This document shows positions 23,513 to 34,439 of a DNA stretch of 64,000 nucleotides, piece by piece; within the stretch, counting starts at the first letter, position 1; each line of letters begins with the position of its first letter. Below the pieces are notes generated by a model. It saw only the letters and a list, made by a program, of their open reading frames with translations. It did not search any database and had not been told where the DNA came from. This DNA comes from Medicago truncatula (lineage: Eukaryota > Streptophyta > Magnoliopsida > Fabales > Fabaceae), in contig NC_053044.1 in NCBI RefSeq assembly GCF_003473485.1, forward strand, positions 3,794,501 to 3,858,500. Direction: 5' to 3'. The position numbers and the translations under genes are program-made.

Positions 23513-23790
23513 AGTAAACTAATAACCAATGAATGTATATTTTGCATATTTCTTATTAGCCTAATCAATGTTATTCATTATTGATTAAAAGGCTAATAAG
23601 AAATATGCAAAATATACATTAGAAGGGGGTGTACGGTTTCACCTTTCATTAGTAAACTAATAACCAATGAATGTATATTTTGCATATTTCTTATTAGCCT
23701 AATCAATGTTATTCATTATTGATTAAAAGGCTAATAAGAAATATGCAAAATATACATTAAAAGGGGGTGTACGGTTTCACCTTTCATTAG
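23513..23790. repeat. Tandem duplication of a 138-bp unit containing a long hairpin
   Basis: Two copies start at 23513 and 23651 (period 138 bp). I see one difference between them (g/a in 'acattagaaggggg' versus 'acattaaaaggggg'). Each unit has arms AATGTATATTTTGCATATTT plus CTTATTAGCC, then TAATCAAT, pairing with their exact complements around a short loop. That gives about 38 bp of nearly uninterrupted pairing. The hairpin is followed by 'gggggtgtacggtttcacct'. Confidence 0.9.
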
Positions 23791-24033
23791 TACAGCAACA
23801 TTCACTCATTTTACTTGGGATAATGATACATATTCTAAAATAGTTAATTGAAAGTTACAATGTGAAGCAAACAAATGAGTGTACACAATATATGAATTAA
23901 AATCTCACGTTAATGTAATTGAATAGCAACATATATACACAACAGTTAACTAAAGAATATAAAAAGTCACCAACTAAATAAGAATGAATGAGATTTTTTT
24001 TTGTTGCTAAGAGAAGGTGTGGAGCTATTTTAG

Positions 24034-24110
24034 ATGTGCCACATTAGCACAATGAAAGCATAAGAACAATCCAAGGTTCTATTACAAAGATATATAGATA
24101 GATAAATAGA
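24034..24110 (-). repeat. Helitron-like 5' terminus motif with GATA tail
   Basis: 'gtgccacattagcacaatg' and 'ccaaggttctattacaaaga' lead into 'tatatagatagataaataga'. On the minus strand this begins TCTATTTATCTATCTATA, matching the other termini in the nest. Confidence 0.5.
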
Positions 24111-24524
24111 GATCCGAAGGCAATTTCGGTTATACTTATAAAGATGATTAATTTGTATAATCTCTTCAATTTTGGAATGCCTATACATGGAATCGTTAGA
24201 ACGGGGACTTTAAATCAGCCCTGTATATAATAGCACAAAATGAGATACTATACTATAATACAGTGAAATAAGAAGGGGTGGCCGATTTTTGTAACTTAAG
24301 TTTAACTACATCATTACCATCATCATTCTCCATTATTAATTATTAGATTAGATAGAATTTGAGAGGGATTGAGTCCTTTTTTTTCTTCTTCTTAAATGTT
24401 ATGTAAGAAAAAAAAAATAGAGGCAGCTTATGTAATATATTGACATTCAATGTTACACTAAGTAATTTAAGTGGAATGAAAAGTTTTTAAGAGAGTGGAA
24501 AATTTTAAGGGGTGGAAAGTTGTC

Positions 24525-24590
24525 TAGTGTTGCAACATCATCACAAAGTTTACATGAGAATGACTCAAGTTTACTTTACAATATAGAAGA
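24525..24590 (-). repeat. Helitron-like 5' terminus motif
   Basis: 'gtgttgcaacatcatcacaa' followed by 'catgagaatgactcaagttt' and 'actttacaatatag' is a close relative of the copy at 22291-22353. Confidence 0.5.
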
Positions 24591-24839
24591 AGAAGACATG
24601 AACATATAGATAAATAAACAGATAGAAAGATATGGAGGATTTCAAAGCAATTCTTGTGAGGTAACAAATATTAGTAGACAAATAAAAACAATAAAACAAA
24701 CAATTTTATATACTTATACATTAAAATGCATGTAATTAAATAGGTGATAAAATACAAACCTTGTTGCAAAGGAACCCTCTCATATCTAATTCAAAAAACA
24801 ACGAAAAACACATTGAAATACATAACGTAAAGACAATAG

Positions 24840-25712
24840 GAGTTTTACCATGCAATGTATGGAGTGAAATATACAGCTATATCATAAACTGGGAAAATAA
24901 ATAAAAGGAATGAGATAGTGACTAAAAAAGTAGATATAATTTCGTTGGATAATTTCAGATATTACAAAAAATTAGTTGATAAATATAACCATCCACCATA
25001 TTACAAAATCAGCAAAAATAGCTAACATAAAAGTCAAAAGATCACCGATACAAAGCTAAACTAAAATCATAATGAAAAAACTTCTATTATAATGTATGAT
25101 GATAACCATCTTTTCACATAAGAAGCACCCTTTCAAAAACTGTCCTTTTTCGGAAACCCTACAAAGAAAGGATATCCATTAGATAACAAAATATTAGAAA
25201 GAAATGTACATGAAGTTGGAAGAGAAAAATAAAAACTACCAAAAAAAAGAAATTGGTAATATAAATACGATATACCTTATGGCTTATGCATGTGTTTGAA
25301 TGAAATATGGTTATCCCATGGTTATTTCATGGGATAGACAAAAATCCACCTCCTTCATTCTCCTCCAAATATTCTTCACCCTTTGGAAAAATGAGTAATC
25401 AAGTTTTTGCATGTTCTTGCAATGATTTTTATAGAAAATAAAATTATGCACTAAATTTGTTCAATTTGTAGGTTATCAATATAAAATAATGAGTAGTTGA
25501 AAGAGTTAAATAAATTAATTGGAAGTTACATAATAATTTGTAGGTTATAAATAAAAAAATGAGTAGTGGAAGGAATCATACAAATTAATTGGAAGTTACA
25601 TAATAAAGAAGGCAAAAATGAAGGAAAAAGAGAGCCACATGGTGAATGCTTAGAAAATTAGTTAGAGAGGGGAGAATTGGTGAGGTGACACATAAGCAAA
25701 GTGTAGGTTAGA

Positions 25713-25718
<6 letters not shown>
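24840..25718 (-). mobile_element. Second, partial copy of the Helitron-like element body
   Basis: The stretch 24855-25240 matches 21545-21935 in the same order. Shared words include 'tatggagtgaaatatacagc', 'gatataatttcgttg', 'ccctacaaagaaaggatatc' and 'catgaagttggaagagaaaa'. At 25625-25718 it continues into 'gccacatgg' and 'ggtgaggtgacacataagca', the same terminus seen at 19730-19806. The B3 exons are absent, so this is a deleted or differently loaded copy. Confidence 0.6.
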
Positions 25719-25763
<45 letters not shown>

Positions 25764-25877
25764 TAGATAGATAGATAGATAGATATATATATATATATAT
25801 ATATATATAGATAGATAGATAGATAGATAGAAGATAGATAGATATAGATAGATAGATAGATATAAATAGATAGATAG
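25718..25877. repeat. Compound (AT)n/(GATA)n microsatellite
   Basis: Alternating AT tracts and GATA tetranucleotide tracts span about 160 bp at the end of the Helitron-like copy. Such termini expand easily and are probably polymorphic. Confidence 0.95.
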
Positions 25878-26190
25878 CTCTCTCTCTACCCATTGTATTT
25901 TTTATTTTTTACGTTTGGTTTCAAACTTTAGAAAATCTGCTTAGAAAATGGTTACGGATGTCACAGTTGATATTAACTATTTTTCATCAAACTACATGTC
26001 ATTGTTGTATATGTCAAATATTCAAAATATTAAAGTTATTATTATTGAATAAAAATGAATGGAGGAATAATATCTTTTTTATAAGTTTTTTTTTTTAAGA
26101 AAGATATGCGAAGATAACATAAAACAAAAACACTCGTTACTAGCCCTTTTATTTTTATTTTTATTTTTTATAATCAGATATATCAGCCTT

Positions 26191-26200
26191 CTATATATAT
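26191..26200 (+). promoter_or_regulatory. TATA box of F-box gene 1
   Basis: CTATATATAT lies 48-57 bp upstream of the start codon. It is followed by TGCATTCGTTAGG, a block that recurs before F-box gene 2 (35053 onward) and in degenerate form (TATACATTGCATTCATTAGG) before the third copy. The shared block marks a duplicated core promoter and leader. Confidence 0.6.
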
Positions 26201-26247
26201 TGCATTCGTTAGGTTTAAGGTTTTAGGGTTTAGAGTCACAACTGAAT

Positions 26248-27489
26248 ATGGCTTCTTGGGGTAGCAAGAGGCGTGATCAAAACGGTGCTGTTTATTCCTC
26301 TACGACAGAGGAAACAACTTCCATCAACAATCATCTCTCGGTTGTACCAAGTAAGCACCTTCGTGTGTCCACCACTCTTCCTTCCGACGTCATTCCAGAA
26401 ATCTTATGTAGGCTACCGGTGAAGTTCATCCTTCAATTCCGATGTGTTTGCAAGTCATGGAATTCTCTAATATCTGATCCCAAATTTGTCAAAAAGCAGT
26501 TAAATGTGTCTACTGCTCGAAACATCCACTTCTTACTCTACGACCACACCCGTTACTTAGGCAAGTACATTCTCTTATCTGAACCAATCGACTCTATTTT
26601 CACAAACATAACATCTAACTCCACACGGTTTGAATATTCTCCTAACGGTTTCAATGGAGATTATCCTCGGTCCATTTTACATGACTTCGTTGGCTCTTGC
26701 AACGGCATCCTTTGTATTGCAGATGATTATAAAGGCTTGGTTATACTGTGGAACCCCTCTATTAGAAAATTCAAGGAGTTGCCCCTTTTTCAAAAGCCAT
26801 ATGTGCGCAATCATATTCACATGTCGTTTGGCTTCGGTTATAATTCTTCAAAGGATAATTACAAGGTGGTTGTTGTTCTTGTGTACTTTATCTACCGGGA
26901 TATCAAAACTGATATCAAAACTGAAGTAGAAGTTCATACTTTGGGTACCAATTTTTGGAGAAGAAGCACTCAGGAGTATCCTCTTGGCGGTGCTCCTTTT
27001 GAGCGATCGGGGAAATTTGTGAGTGGCACTATTAATTGGTTGTTCTCAAAAAAAATAAAATCGGGTAGGGTATGTCCATGCTTTATTGTTTCTTTTGATT
27101 TGGCAAAGGAGACTTTTCAAAAGATTTCACCTCCTAGTATTGGAGGGATAGATGTGTGTGACTTGTCGTCTTTGGGTGTTTTAAGGGATTGCTTGTGCGT
27201 GACTTCTGGTGATGATATTTGGATTATGAAGGAATATGCAAAGCAAGAGTCTTGGACTAAATTGTTGACTATTCCTTACAAGCCAGAACCAACTAATTCT
27301 CATGTACGCGCCAAAGCAGTATATATCTTTGAGGATGGTCAAGTGCTACTGAAGTTTATAGGGGGTGTTGACAAATGTTTGATTCTTTATGATATCAAGA
27401 GAGGTACTTTGAAGTCTACTGATTTTAGAAAAGTTCCAGAAGTCTGTGTTGAGAGTTTAATATCACCATGTTCTTTTACTAGGATGTAG
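26248..27489 (+). CDS. F-box protein with F-box-associated (FBA) domain, copy 1
   Basis: Intact single-exon gene of 413 aa. The F-box is at about 44-83 (LPSDVIPEILCRLPVKFILQ, then RCVCKSWNSLISDPKFVKK). The C-terminal F-box-associated interaction domain shows the usual signposts GSCNGILCI, LWNPSIRKFKELP, GFGYNSSKDNYKVV, FVSGTINWL and SFDLAKE. Such proteins act as substrate receptors of SCF ubiquitin ligases: the F-box binds the SKP1/ASK adaptor and the FBA region binds the target. The target is unknown. The start is supported by leader conservation with copy 2. It heads a same-strand group with copies at 35.1 and 37.3 kb. Confidence 0.93.
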   Translation: MASWGSKRRDQNGAVYSSTTEETTSINNHLSVVPSKHLRVSTTLPSDVIPEILCRLPVKFILQFRCVCKSWNSLISDPKFVKKQLNVSTARNIHFLLYDHTRYLGKYILLSEPIDSIFTNITSNSTRFEYSPNGFNGDYPRSILHDFVGSCNGILCIADDYKGLVILWNPSIRKFKELPLFQKPYVRNHIHMSFGFGYNSSKDNYKVVVVLVYFIYRDIKTDIKTEVEVHTLGTNFWRRSTQEYPLGGAPFERSGKFVSGTINWLFSKKIKSGRVCPCFIVSFDLAKETFQKISPPSIGGIDVCDLSSLGVLRDCLCVTSGDDIWIMKEYAKQESWTKLLTIPYKPEPTNSHVRAKAVYIFEDGQVLLKFIGGVDKCLILYDIKRGTLKSTDFRKVPEVCVESLISPCSFTRM

Positions 27490-28399
27490 TTGTGGTGCTA
27501 TATGTTATTTATTTCGTACTTGTTTTGGTTAGAGTTGCTTCTTGGATTATTGTTAATTAATGATCAATTGATTTATTTGCAATACATTAATTATTTGTGC
27601 AATTCAGATTCTATTTTCTTTTTCTGGTATGATTAGATTATATGAACTAATCTGGAACATAAAACAAAAACAGAAGAAATTTAGCATATTTAAACTTTGG
27701 CGTTAAATTCGTACAAGACCACTTCCATTTCACATCATTACAAAAACTTCAAATTTCATTACCACGCAAGCCTAAGCCTTATCCTAGACCCGTTCTGTGC
27801 ATTGGTGCTCGCCATTCATCCTTTTCTGTGACTAGGTCCTATTAGTCGTAGCCTCATCCAGCCATTTTACTTTAACTTGACTCTGCGGCATCCAGATGAT
27901 TAAATGTCTCAGCATCTCTGATTATCGATTTTGGCATACAACAAGGTATGTGCTTTCCAAATTGGCCTTGTGCAACGTCTAAAGACATCTTCTAAATCAA
28001 AGATTAATTTTCTGCAAAATTATGCAGGATCAATCATTAGGACACTCAACTCCCTGCTTGCCTATCATCATATTTTTATCCTCCACAACCAATTAACCAA
28101 ACATGTTCCCATCAGCTCCGGTTTACTCTCTGCTACGACTATATCAAATCAGTTGCTGTAAAAACTGCCACACAGACGACCCCTACATAATGCTTACCAT
28201 TCCACATCATTGCAAAAACTTCAGATTGTGCATACTATTATCAAGTTAGACAAGTTATAATTGCTTATTAAGAACGAAAATCAAGCTAGAAGCAAAAAAA
28301 CACATGATAAAGAACATAAGTTACAATTTACATAAATTAAAACAAGAACTTGAATACTATTATAAACTCCACAAGAGTTTGTTACTAGTATTTTTCAAC
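27490..28399. other. 3' flank of F-box gene 1 and unrecognised DNA
   Basis: 27490-27620 resembles the 3' flank of copy 2 ('gtggtgctat', 'gtacttgttttg', 'ggattatt'). The rest, including an open frame at 27931-28161, is not recognised. Confidence 0.4.
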
Positions 28400-28790
28400 A
28401 CAGTGCTAACACTAAGTTTGATGTCTTCTAACACTAAAAGCAAAAACATTTATCACTTCTAAATCAAACAAAGTCTTCCACCCTTCACTAAGGACATAGT
28501 ATTTTTGACTCCATAATGTGAACTTCATGTTGAACATTTTGCCCATGTTATATACAATGACATCTATTCCTTTTTCAACATCTTCGTCATCTTTCAATCA
28601 CTGTTGGATAGTTTTTTCTGAAAAGGCTTGCAACATAGAGAATATTATTGTTCGGTACGCCGGTAGTCTTTCGGTAGGGTTCTATCCATTTTCCCTAACA
28701 ACATTTAGATTGATTTGTATTGTTGAATGAACATTGTTGTTAGAGGTTCTTTCATCATAGATCGTTTTACCACCAAAAAATATTTTCAAT
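28400..28790 (-). pseudogene. B3-domain (REM/DUF313-like) gene fragment
   Basis: On the minus strand a B3-type pattern can be followed across stops. Near 28765 'VHSTIQINLNVVREN' resembles the first DNA-contacting strand. Then 'LKDDEDVEKGIDVIVYN' and 'MKFTLWSQKYYVLSEGWKTL' (28597-28412) resemble the middle and end of the domain. In-frame stops separate the pieces and the final 'WMFR' part is altered. It is a non-functional relative of legume B3 proteins, distinct from the copy at 20.8-21.2 kb. Confidence 0.55.
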
Positions 28791-29029
28791 TTTCCCCTCT
28801 TCTCTATTTCTCTGAATGAAAGTGCGCAAATGAATGAATCTGAGCTGCGAAGAAACATATGAAAGATCGCCAGTGGAATGGAATGAACAAGAATAAAGAC
28901 CGCCGTATAATATCGACAATAAGTAAACAAAAATCGGATTGGTCCCCTCGGATTAGTCGATTCTTGGATCGGATACCGAGTTTTCAAAAAAAAAAAAAAA
29001 AGTAAACAAAAATCAACGGAATCTAACCA

Positions 29030-29190
29030 AGCAATTGGGCTGAAGTGGTCAATGAGAATCGTTCGGGAGAGCGTAGTTCGATTCCCAGGTTAAACAATTC
29101 TTGGTCAGACTATCTTTTCCTCACGGCCAAACTCCGGATTACTATTGACCTTTCTGTGAAACCGGAGGGTTAACGCAAAAAAAAAAAAAA
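29030..29190 (+). repeat. SINE with poly(A)
   Basis: A tRNA-like head ('ctgaagtggtcaatgagaat', B box 'gtagttcgattcccagg') is followed by a body ending 'aaccggagggttaacgc' and a run of A. 'aaaaatcaac' occurs on both sides as a possible short target-site duplication. Confidence 0.6.
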
Positions 29191-29221
29191 ATCAACAAAC
29201 CCTTGCAAGTTTCTTTTCTCT

Positions 29222-29510
29222 AAAAAATTAGGGAGTAGAAAATTACAATATTGCCTATCACAAAAAAAAGTTTCAAAATAAAAGATTTATTTTGTGTACT
29301 ACATAAAAAATCTGTAATTTGTACCTTCATATTTTATTTTTATTTTTAAAATCTATTTAGGTTTAATATATATATATATATTTGACAGAAGATCTTTTAG
29401 TGAGTCACTTGGTTAGTGTATTTGGATTGAAGTAAATGTAAATAATTTGTAAACGCTGCTTTTGACTTGGACGGGTCACAAAATTTTTGTTATAAAAAAA
29501 TAAATAAAAA
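29222..29510. repeat. Segmental duplication, copy 1
   Basis: From 'aaaaaattagggagtagaaa' through 'attgcctatcac' and 'ttgaagtaaatgtaaataa' to 'cgggtcacaaaattt', this ~290-bp segment matches 29715-30890 once the inserted SINE and LINE are ignored. Confidence 0.65.
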
Positions 29511-29544
29511 TAGGTCAACCTATAACAAATTTATGAAGTAGTTG

Positions 29545-29610
29545 TTCTGAGCTTAGCTTAGTTGGTTAGAACGATGCATAGATATAGGTTCAAACTCCAG
29601 CCACTACAAA
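29545..29610 (+). repeat. Short tRNA-derived repeat
   Basis: 'gagcttagcttagttggtta' (A-box-like) and 'ataggttcaaactcc' (B-box-like) are followed by an A-run. It is too diverged to be a tRNA gene. Confidence 0.45.
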
Positions 29611-29739
29611 AAAAATTAATGAAATAGTCCCTATCAACCTGATATACATCCCTTAGAAAGAAATCCTTGTTATAAAATCGACATTAATTAGAGATAAACG
29701 GACCTTGTTGTTGTTCTAAAAAATTAGGGAATAACAAAT

Positions 29740-29882
29740 TTATTATTTTTTTTGGTCAAGTAGCCTAGTGGCTAGAGCTCACACAATTAAATTGTGGAGA
29801 AGTGAGATGTCCGGGGTTCGAACCCCAACCCCTGCATATAATATACAATATCCCTACCAACTGAGCTAAGCTCACGGGGATT
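29740..29882 (+). repeat. SINE inserted in duplication copy 2
   Basis: 'ggtcaagtagcctagtggct' and B box 'ggggttcgaacccc' are followed by 'ctaccaactgagctaagctc' and 'acgggga', a common legume SINE. It interrupts the second copy of the duplicated segment between 'aaaaaattagggaataac' and 'caatcttgcctatcac'. Confidence 0.7.
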
Positions 29883-29972
29883 TTTTCAATCTTGCCTATC
29901 ACGAAAGAAAATTGAAAAACAAATTTCTTTTTTTATTGTGTGTAAAAAGAAAATTTGCGCACCGATAATTTT

Positions 29973-30639
29973 TTTTTTTTGGTTACAAAGCTAACAGACA
30001 AACAAGAAAAAGAAACATAGGGAAAAACCAAACTCAAGCTCTAGGGAAGAAAACTCCCATGGGATCATTTCTCGGCATGTCTTGGAGATCCTGAGGAGCG
30101 GACGAATGGACCAAGAACCTGATATCTGAAGAAGCTCCTAGCTTGGCCATGTAATCAACACATTGATTACCCTCTCTGAGCGTGTGTTGGATAGCGAAGA
30201 ACGGGGGACCTTTGGTGCCGGTTTTGAGCCAATCATGAGCACAATTTGTAGTGAAAAAATCTTGATTAGTGAAACCAAGTTTCTGCCAAATTGTACAAGA
30301 GAATCTACAGTCACGAATACAATGCATGAACGTTTCCTCCGCCTCATCGCATCTCACACAAGTTGTAGAAATAGTGATATGTCTATGATGGAGCAAAAAT
30401 AGAGTTGGTACCGCATCATGACAAGCTAACCAAATAAAAAATTTGTATTTCTCCGATACCTGCAAGTTCCAAATCCAAGACCAAGAATTTTGATGAGTAT
30501 CAATGTCGTCCGGTTCCATGAGGGAGAGCAGCCAAGACCCAAGAGTATCCACTTTTAGTGGAGTAAACACCATTTTTGTTGTCACTGCAAATGAAAGCAT
30601 CTTCAATGATGGGATATAAATTTGTTTGGAAATTATTTA
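29973..30639 (-). mobile_element. LINE 3' fragment with target-site duplication
   Basis: A 5'-truncated non-LTR retrotransposon lies on the minus strand. The open frame 30606-30034 (190 aa) encodes the zinc-binding reverse-transcriptase tail (zf-RVT): WIWNLQVSEKYKFFIWLACH, then CVRCDEAEETFMHCIRDC. An RNase H piece (LREGNQCVDYMAKLGASSD) follows at once, so the intervening RNase H core appears deleted in frame. A poly(A) run lies at its 3' end (T-run 29969-29980 on +). TGCGCACCGATAATTT (29956-29971) and TGCGCACCAATAATTT (30640-30655) form a 16-bp target-site duplication with one mismatch. Confidence 0.88.
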
Positions 30640-30890
30640 TGCGCACCAATAATTTGGACTTTCATATTTTTTATTTTAATTTAAAAAAATATCTAATTTT
30701 TTTTGACAAAAAAAAAAAAATCTATTTAGATTTAAAAAATATATATTAGACATAAATTCTTTTAGAGAGGTTTGTGCTTCGAGCTTCATTTTTGAATTGA
30801 AGTAAATGTGAATAACTTTGTAACCGCTATTTGAATCTAAAGCTCTTCCTTCTAGCTAGGCGTGTCACTAAATTTCTATCAATGTTTTTA
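30640..30890. repeat. Segmental duplication, copy 2 (right part)
   Basis: It continues copy 2 after the LINE: 'ggactttcatatttt', 'atctatttagattta', 'ttgaattgaagtaaatgtga' and 'ggcgtgtcactaaattt' match 29320-29500 in order. Confidence 0.6.
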
Positions 30891-31049
30891 ATTTAAACCG
30901 GATTGGAGGTCAAATCGATGTGACCTCTGATTCATGGTTCAATCAAATACTATGTAAATAACTATATATTTAGTGTTAATCTTTATAAAATTTATTTTAA
31001 TGCTTAAAATAAAAAATAAACACACTAAATTGGATGGGCCTTTTCTAAT

Positions 31050-31675
31050 ATCTGTGACATTGTGACTTATGAGGCATTCTTCGCGAGCAGAATCACTCCA
31101 CCGCAAGATGCTAAGTAAGCTTCGACACCTTAAGCGGGCATTACCTTCACAAGAACTCTTCACGAGTTCAGGGCAATATGAACCTCCACAAATAATTCCC
31201 TCGCAAGCTTAGAGACATCACTCTTTGTCAAGAGCAACGACTTGGAGGGCTACCGTTCAGGATCGGTCAAAGACCTAGGCCCAATTGCTTAGACCCAATA
31301 ACAAATCAAGTCCAAATGCTACATTTGGAAGTTTACTCACAACACAGAGACTAGTTAAAACGAACTGTAACGTCTCTTTACCCACGTTCCCGCGAATATC
31401 TCACTGGCGGTTACACTTTCCACGATTTTGTAACCATCGGACACACGTGTGCCATTACAGCACCTCTTCATTCACCCACCTCTATATAAATGAGGTTCCT
31501 CGCAGCCTCCAAGGTAGAATCTCTTTCACTTCTAAACCCCCATTCTTGACCTCTACTGACTTGAGCGTCGAAGTGTCTGCAAGTAACCACCTCGCCGTTC
31601 TAGTACTCAACTGACGCATTTCCACCACCACATTAAAGAAGCACCGACAGCCACCATCTAATCAGGTACGATCAA
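31050..31675 (+). mobile_element. LTR retrotransposon LTR remnant
   Basis: The segment is much richer in G+C than its surroundings and has a promoter-like layout. A TATA box CTCTATATAAATGAGG lies at 31480-31495, followed by CTTGAGCGTCGAAGTGTC near 31560, a phrase often seen in the R/U5 part of legume gypsy-type LTRs. No gag-pol frame follows, so it is a solo or truncated LTR. Exact ends were not determined. Confidence 0.6.
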
Positions 31676-31800
31676 CCTCATTCTAATTATTTGACACATC
31701 ATTCTAACTATTTCATAATTATAATAAAAAATATTAAAATTATTGAAACAAATTATGTTAAAATTAAATTAGGCATTAAATGTTTCTACAAAAAAAGAAG

Positions 31801-32196
31801 GCCAGATACCTCCCTGGGTCCTTTAAGTTTCACGTTTGTTTCAGATAGGTCCTTTAAGTTTCTAAGGTTTCAAATAAGTCTTTTTAAGTTTCGAGTTTGT
31901 TTCGGATAGGTCATTTCTGTCAATCTCCGTTAAGCCAAAGTTGTTATGTCCGTTAAGCCAAAGCTGATATGTCTGTTAAGTAGGTGAGTTGGTTCTCTCT
32001 GACACTTGACATCAATTTTAACCCAACCAGGTCAACTTTGGCTTAACGGACAGATCAACTTTGACTTAACGGAGGTTGATAGAAATGACCTATCTGAAAC
32101 AAACTCGAAACTTAAAGGACTTATCTGAAACCTTAGAAACTTAAAGGACCTATCTGCAACCTTAGAAACTTAAAGGACCTGGGGAGGTATTTAGCC
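31801..32196. repeat. Foldback MITE with long inverted arms
   Basis: The left arm (GCCAGATACCTCCCTGGGTC followed by CTTTAAGTTT) is complementary to the right arm (AAACTTAAAGGACC followed by TGGGGAGGTATTTAGCC). Pairing extends over much of the ~395 bp, including 'ctccgttaagccaaagttg' against 'caactttgacttaacggag'. Sub-repeats of 'aaacttaaaggacc' occur in each arm. Confidence 0.8.
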
Positions 32197-33253
32197 AAAA
32201 AAGAATTACAAATTAATTAAAATTTTAAATAAAATATTTAGTGGATATGATAAAAGTAATATACATAGTTTGTTGAGATATTTTTGTCAAATATAAAAAA
32301 AGAAAATAAACCAATATTTTTTGAGATATTTATGCTAAATTTAAAGACAATTTTAAAAAAGAAATAAATTATTGAGAATAAATGTAAAAGTGACATCATT
32401 TTTATTGTATCAAAAAATATATTATAGACGATACATCAAGTTTTTAGGCTGAATTTTTCTTTTTCAGTTAAATTATTTTTATTATTTTTAGTTTAATAAT
32501 CAGTTAAAAAATTGAGTAACTCCTATTTTTTATTTTTGTTTGACAAAAAGTAACTCCTATTAAAATAGTAACAATCCACAACAATATAATTCCGTTCTTT
32601 TTTACGTGTCGTTTAACTACGGATTTTGCGTTTCTATTTAAGTGTCATTTTGCTATTTTAAGGGTACAATTTGTTAATTATATCCTTTATAATTACTCTT
32701 TCAATAAAACTAATTAATGTTATATATTTGGAAACCTAAAGTTTGTTTTTCTAAACAAAGAAACAAAGTTTGTTTCTTGTTATCTTTAAATTTAAACAAA
32801 ATTTTCTTACCTATAATAATGGTTTCATGAAGAGTTAAAATTCTATAAATAAGATGAGTAGTAATTTTTAAAAATTTGAAGTGAAAAGTAGAAGAAGAGG
32901 TATGAAAAAAAAAAAAAGACTCCATGAATATTCAAAAGGAAAAAAGTGAAAGACTAATTGGAAACTGACTTAAAACAATTAGAGAGATATGCAAAATATT
33001 TAGAAAATTTTCTTGGTTATCTTGAACTTTTAAGATTAATTGAACTTTTAAAACTACAATTAAATAAGAATAAAATTTTCTTGCAAATGCAACAATTAAA
33101 AAGGATTGAAAGTAGTATCTCTAATAGTTCCATAAACAATACTCCAGTTGACTCACTATACGTGTTTCATTTGAGCTTTGCATAAGTTTTAAAAAAATGA
33201 CTAATTGTGTTGATTTTATTAGTAAAATATTTACTGAAATACTCTTATTATAT
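32197..33253. other. A+T-rich DNA without recognised gene
   Basis: A 75-codon open frame at 32958-33185 (+) encodes a Leu/Lys/Glu-rich stretch with heptad-like spacing (LERYAKYLENFLGYLELLRL). No family is recognised and no homologous neighbour supports it. Confidence 0.3.

Positions 33254-34439
<1,186 letters not shown>

Noticed and set aside
23513..23790. CRISPR-like or satellite array
   Set aside because: Only two copies, contiguous with no spacers, in plant nuclear DNA; better explained as a tandem duplication.
25708..25893. Ile-Tyr-rich open frame
   Set aside because: It is a translation of the (AT)n/(GATA)n tract.
29740..29882. Possible tRNA genes at the SINEs (also 29030, 36922, 44401, 46638)
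   Set aside because: They keep only A/B-box-like words; no cloverleaf with paired acceptor stem and anticodon stem can be drawn.
32958..33185. Small coiled-coil-like protein
   Set aside because: Low-complexity Leu/Lys composition in A+T-rich DNA, no homologue recognised and no promoter or splice support.
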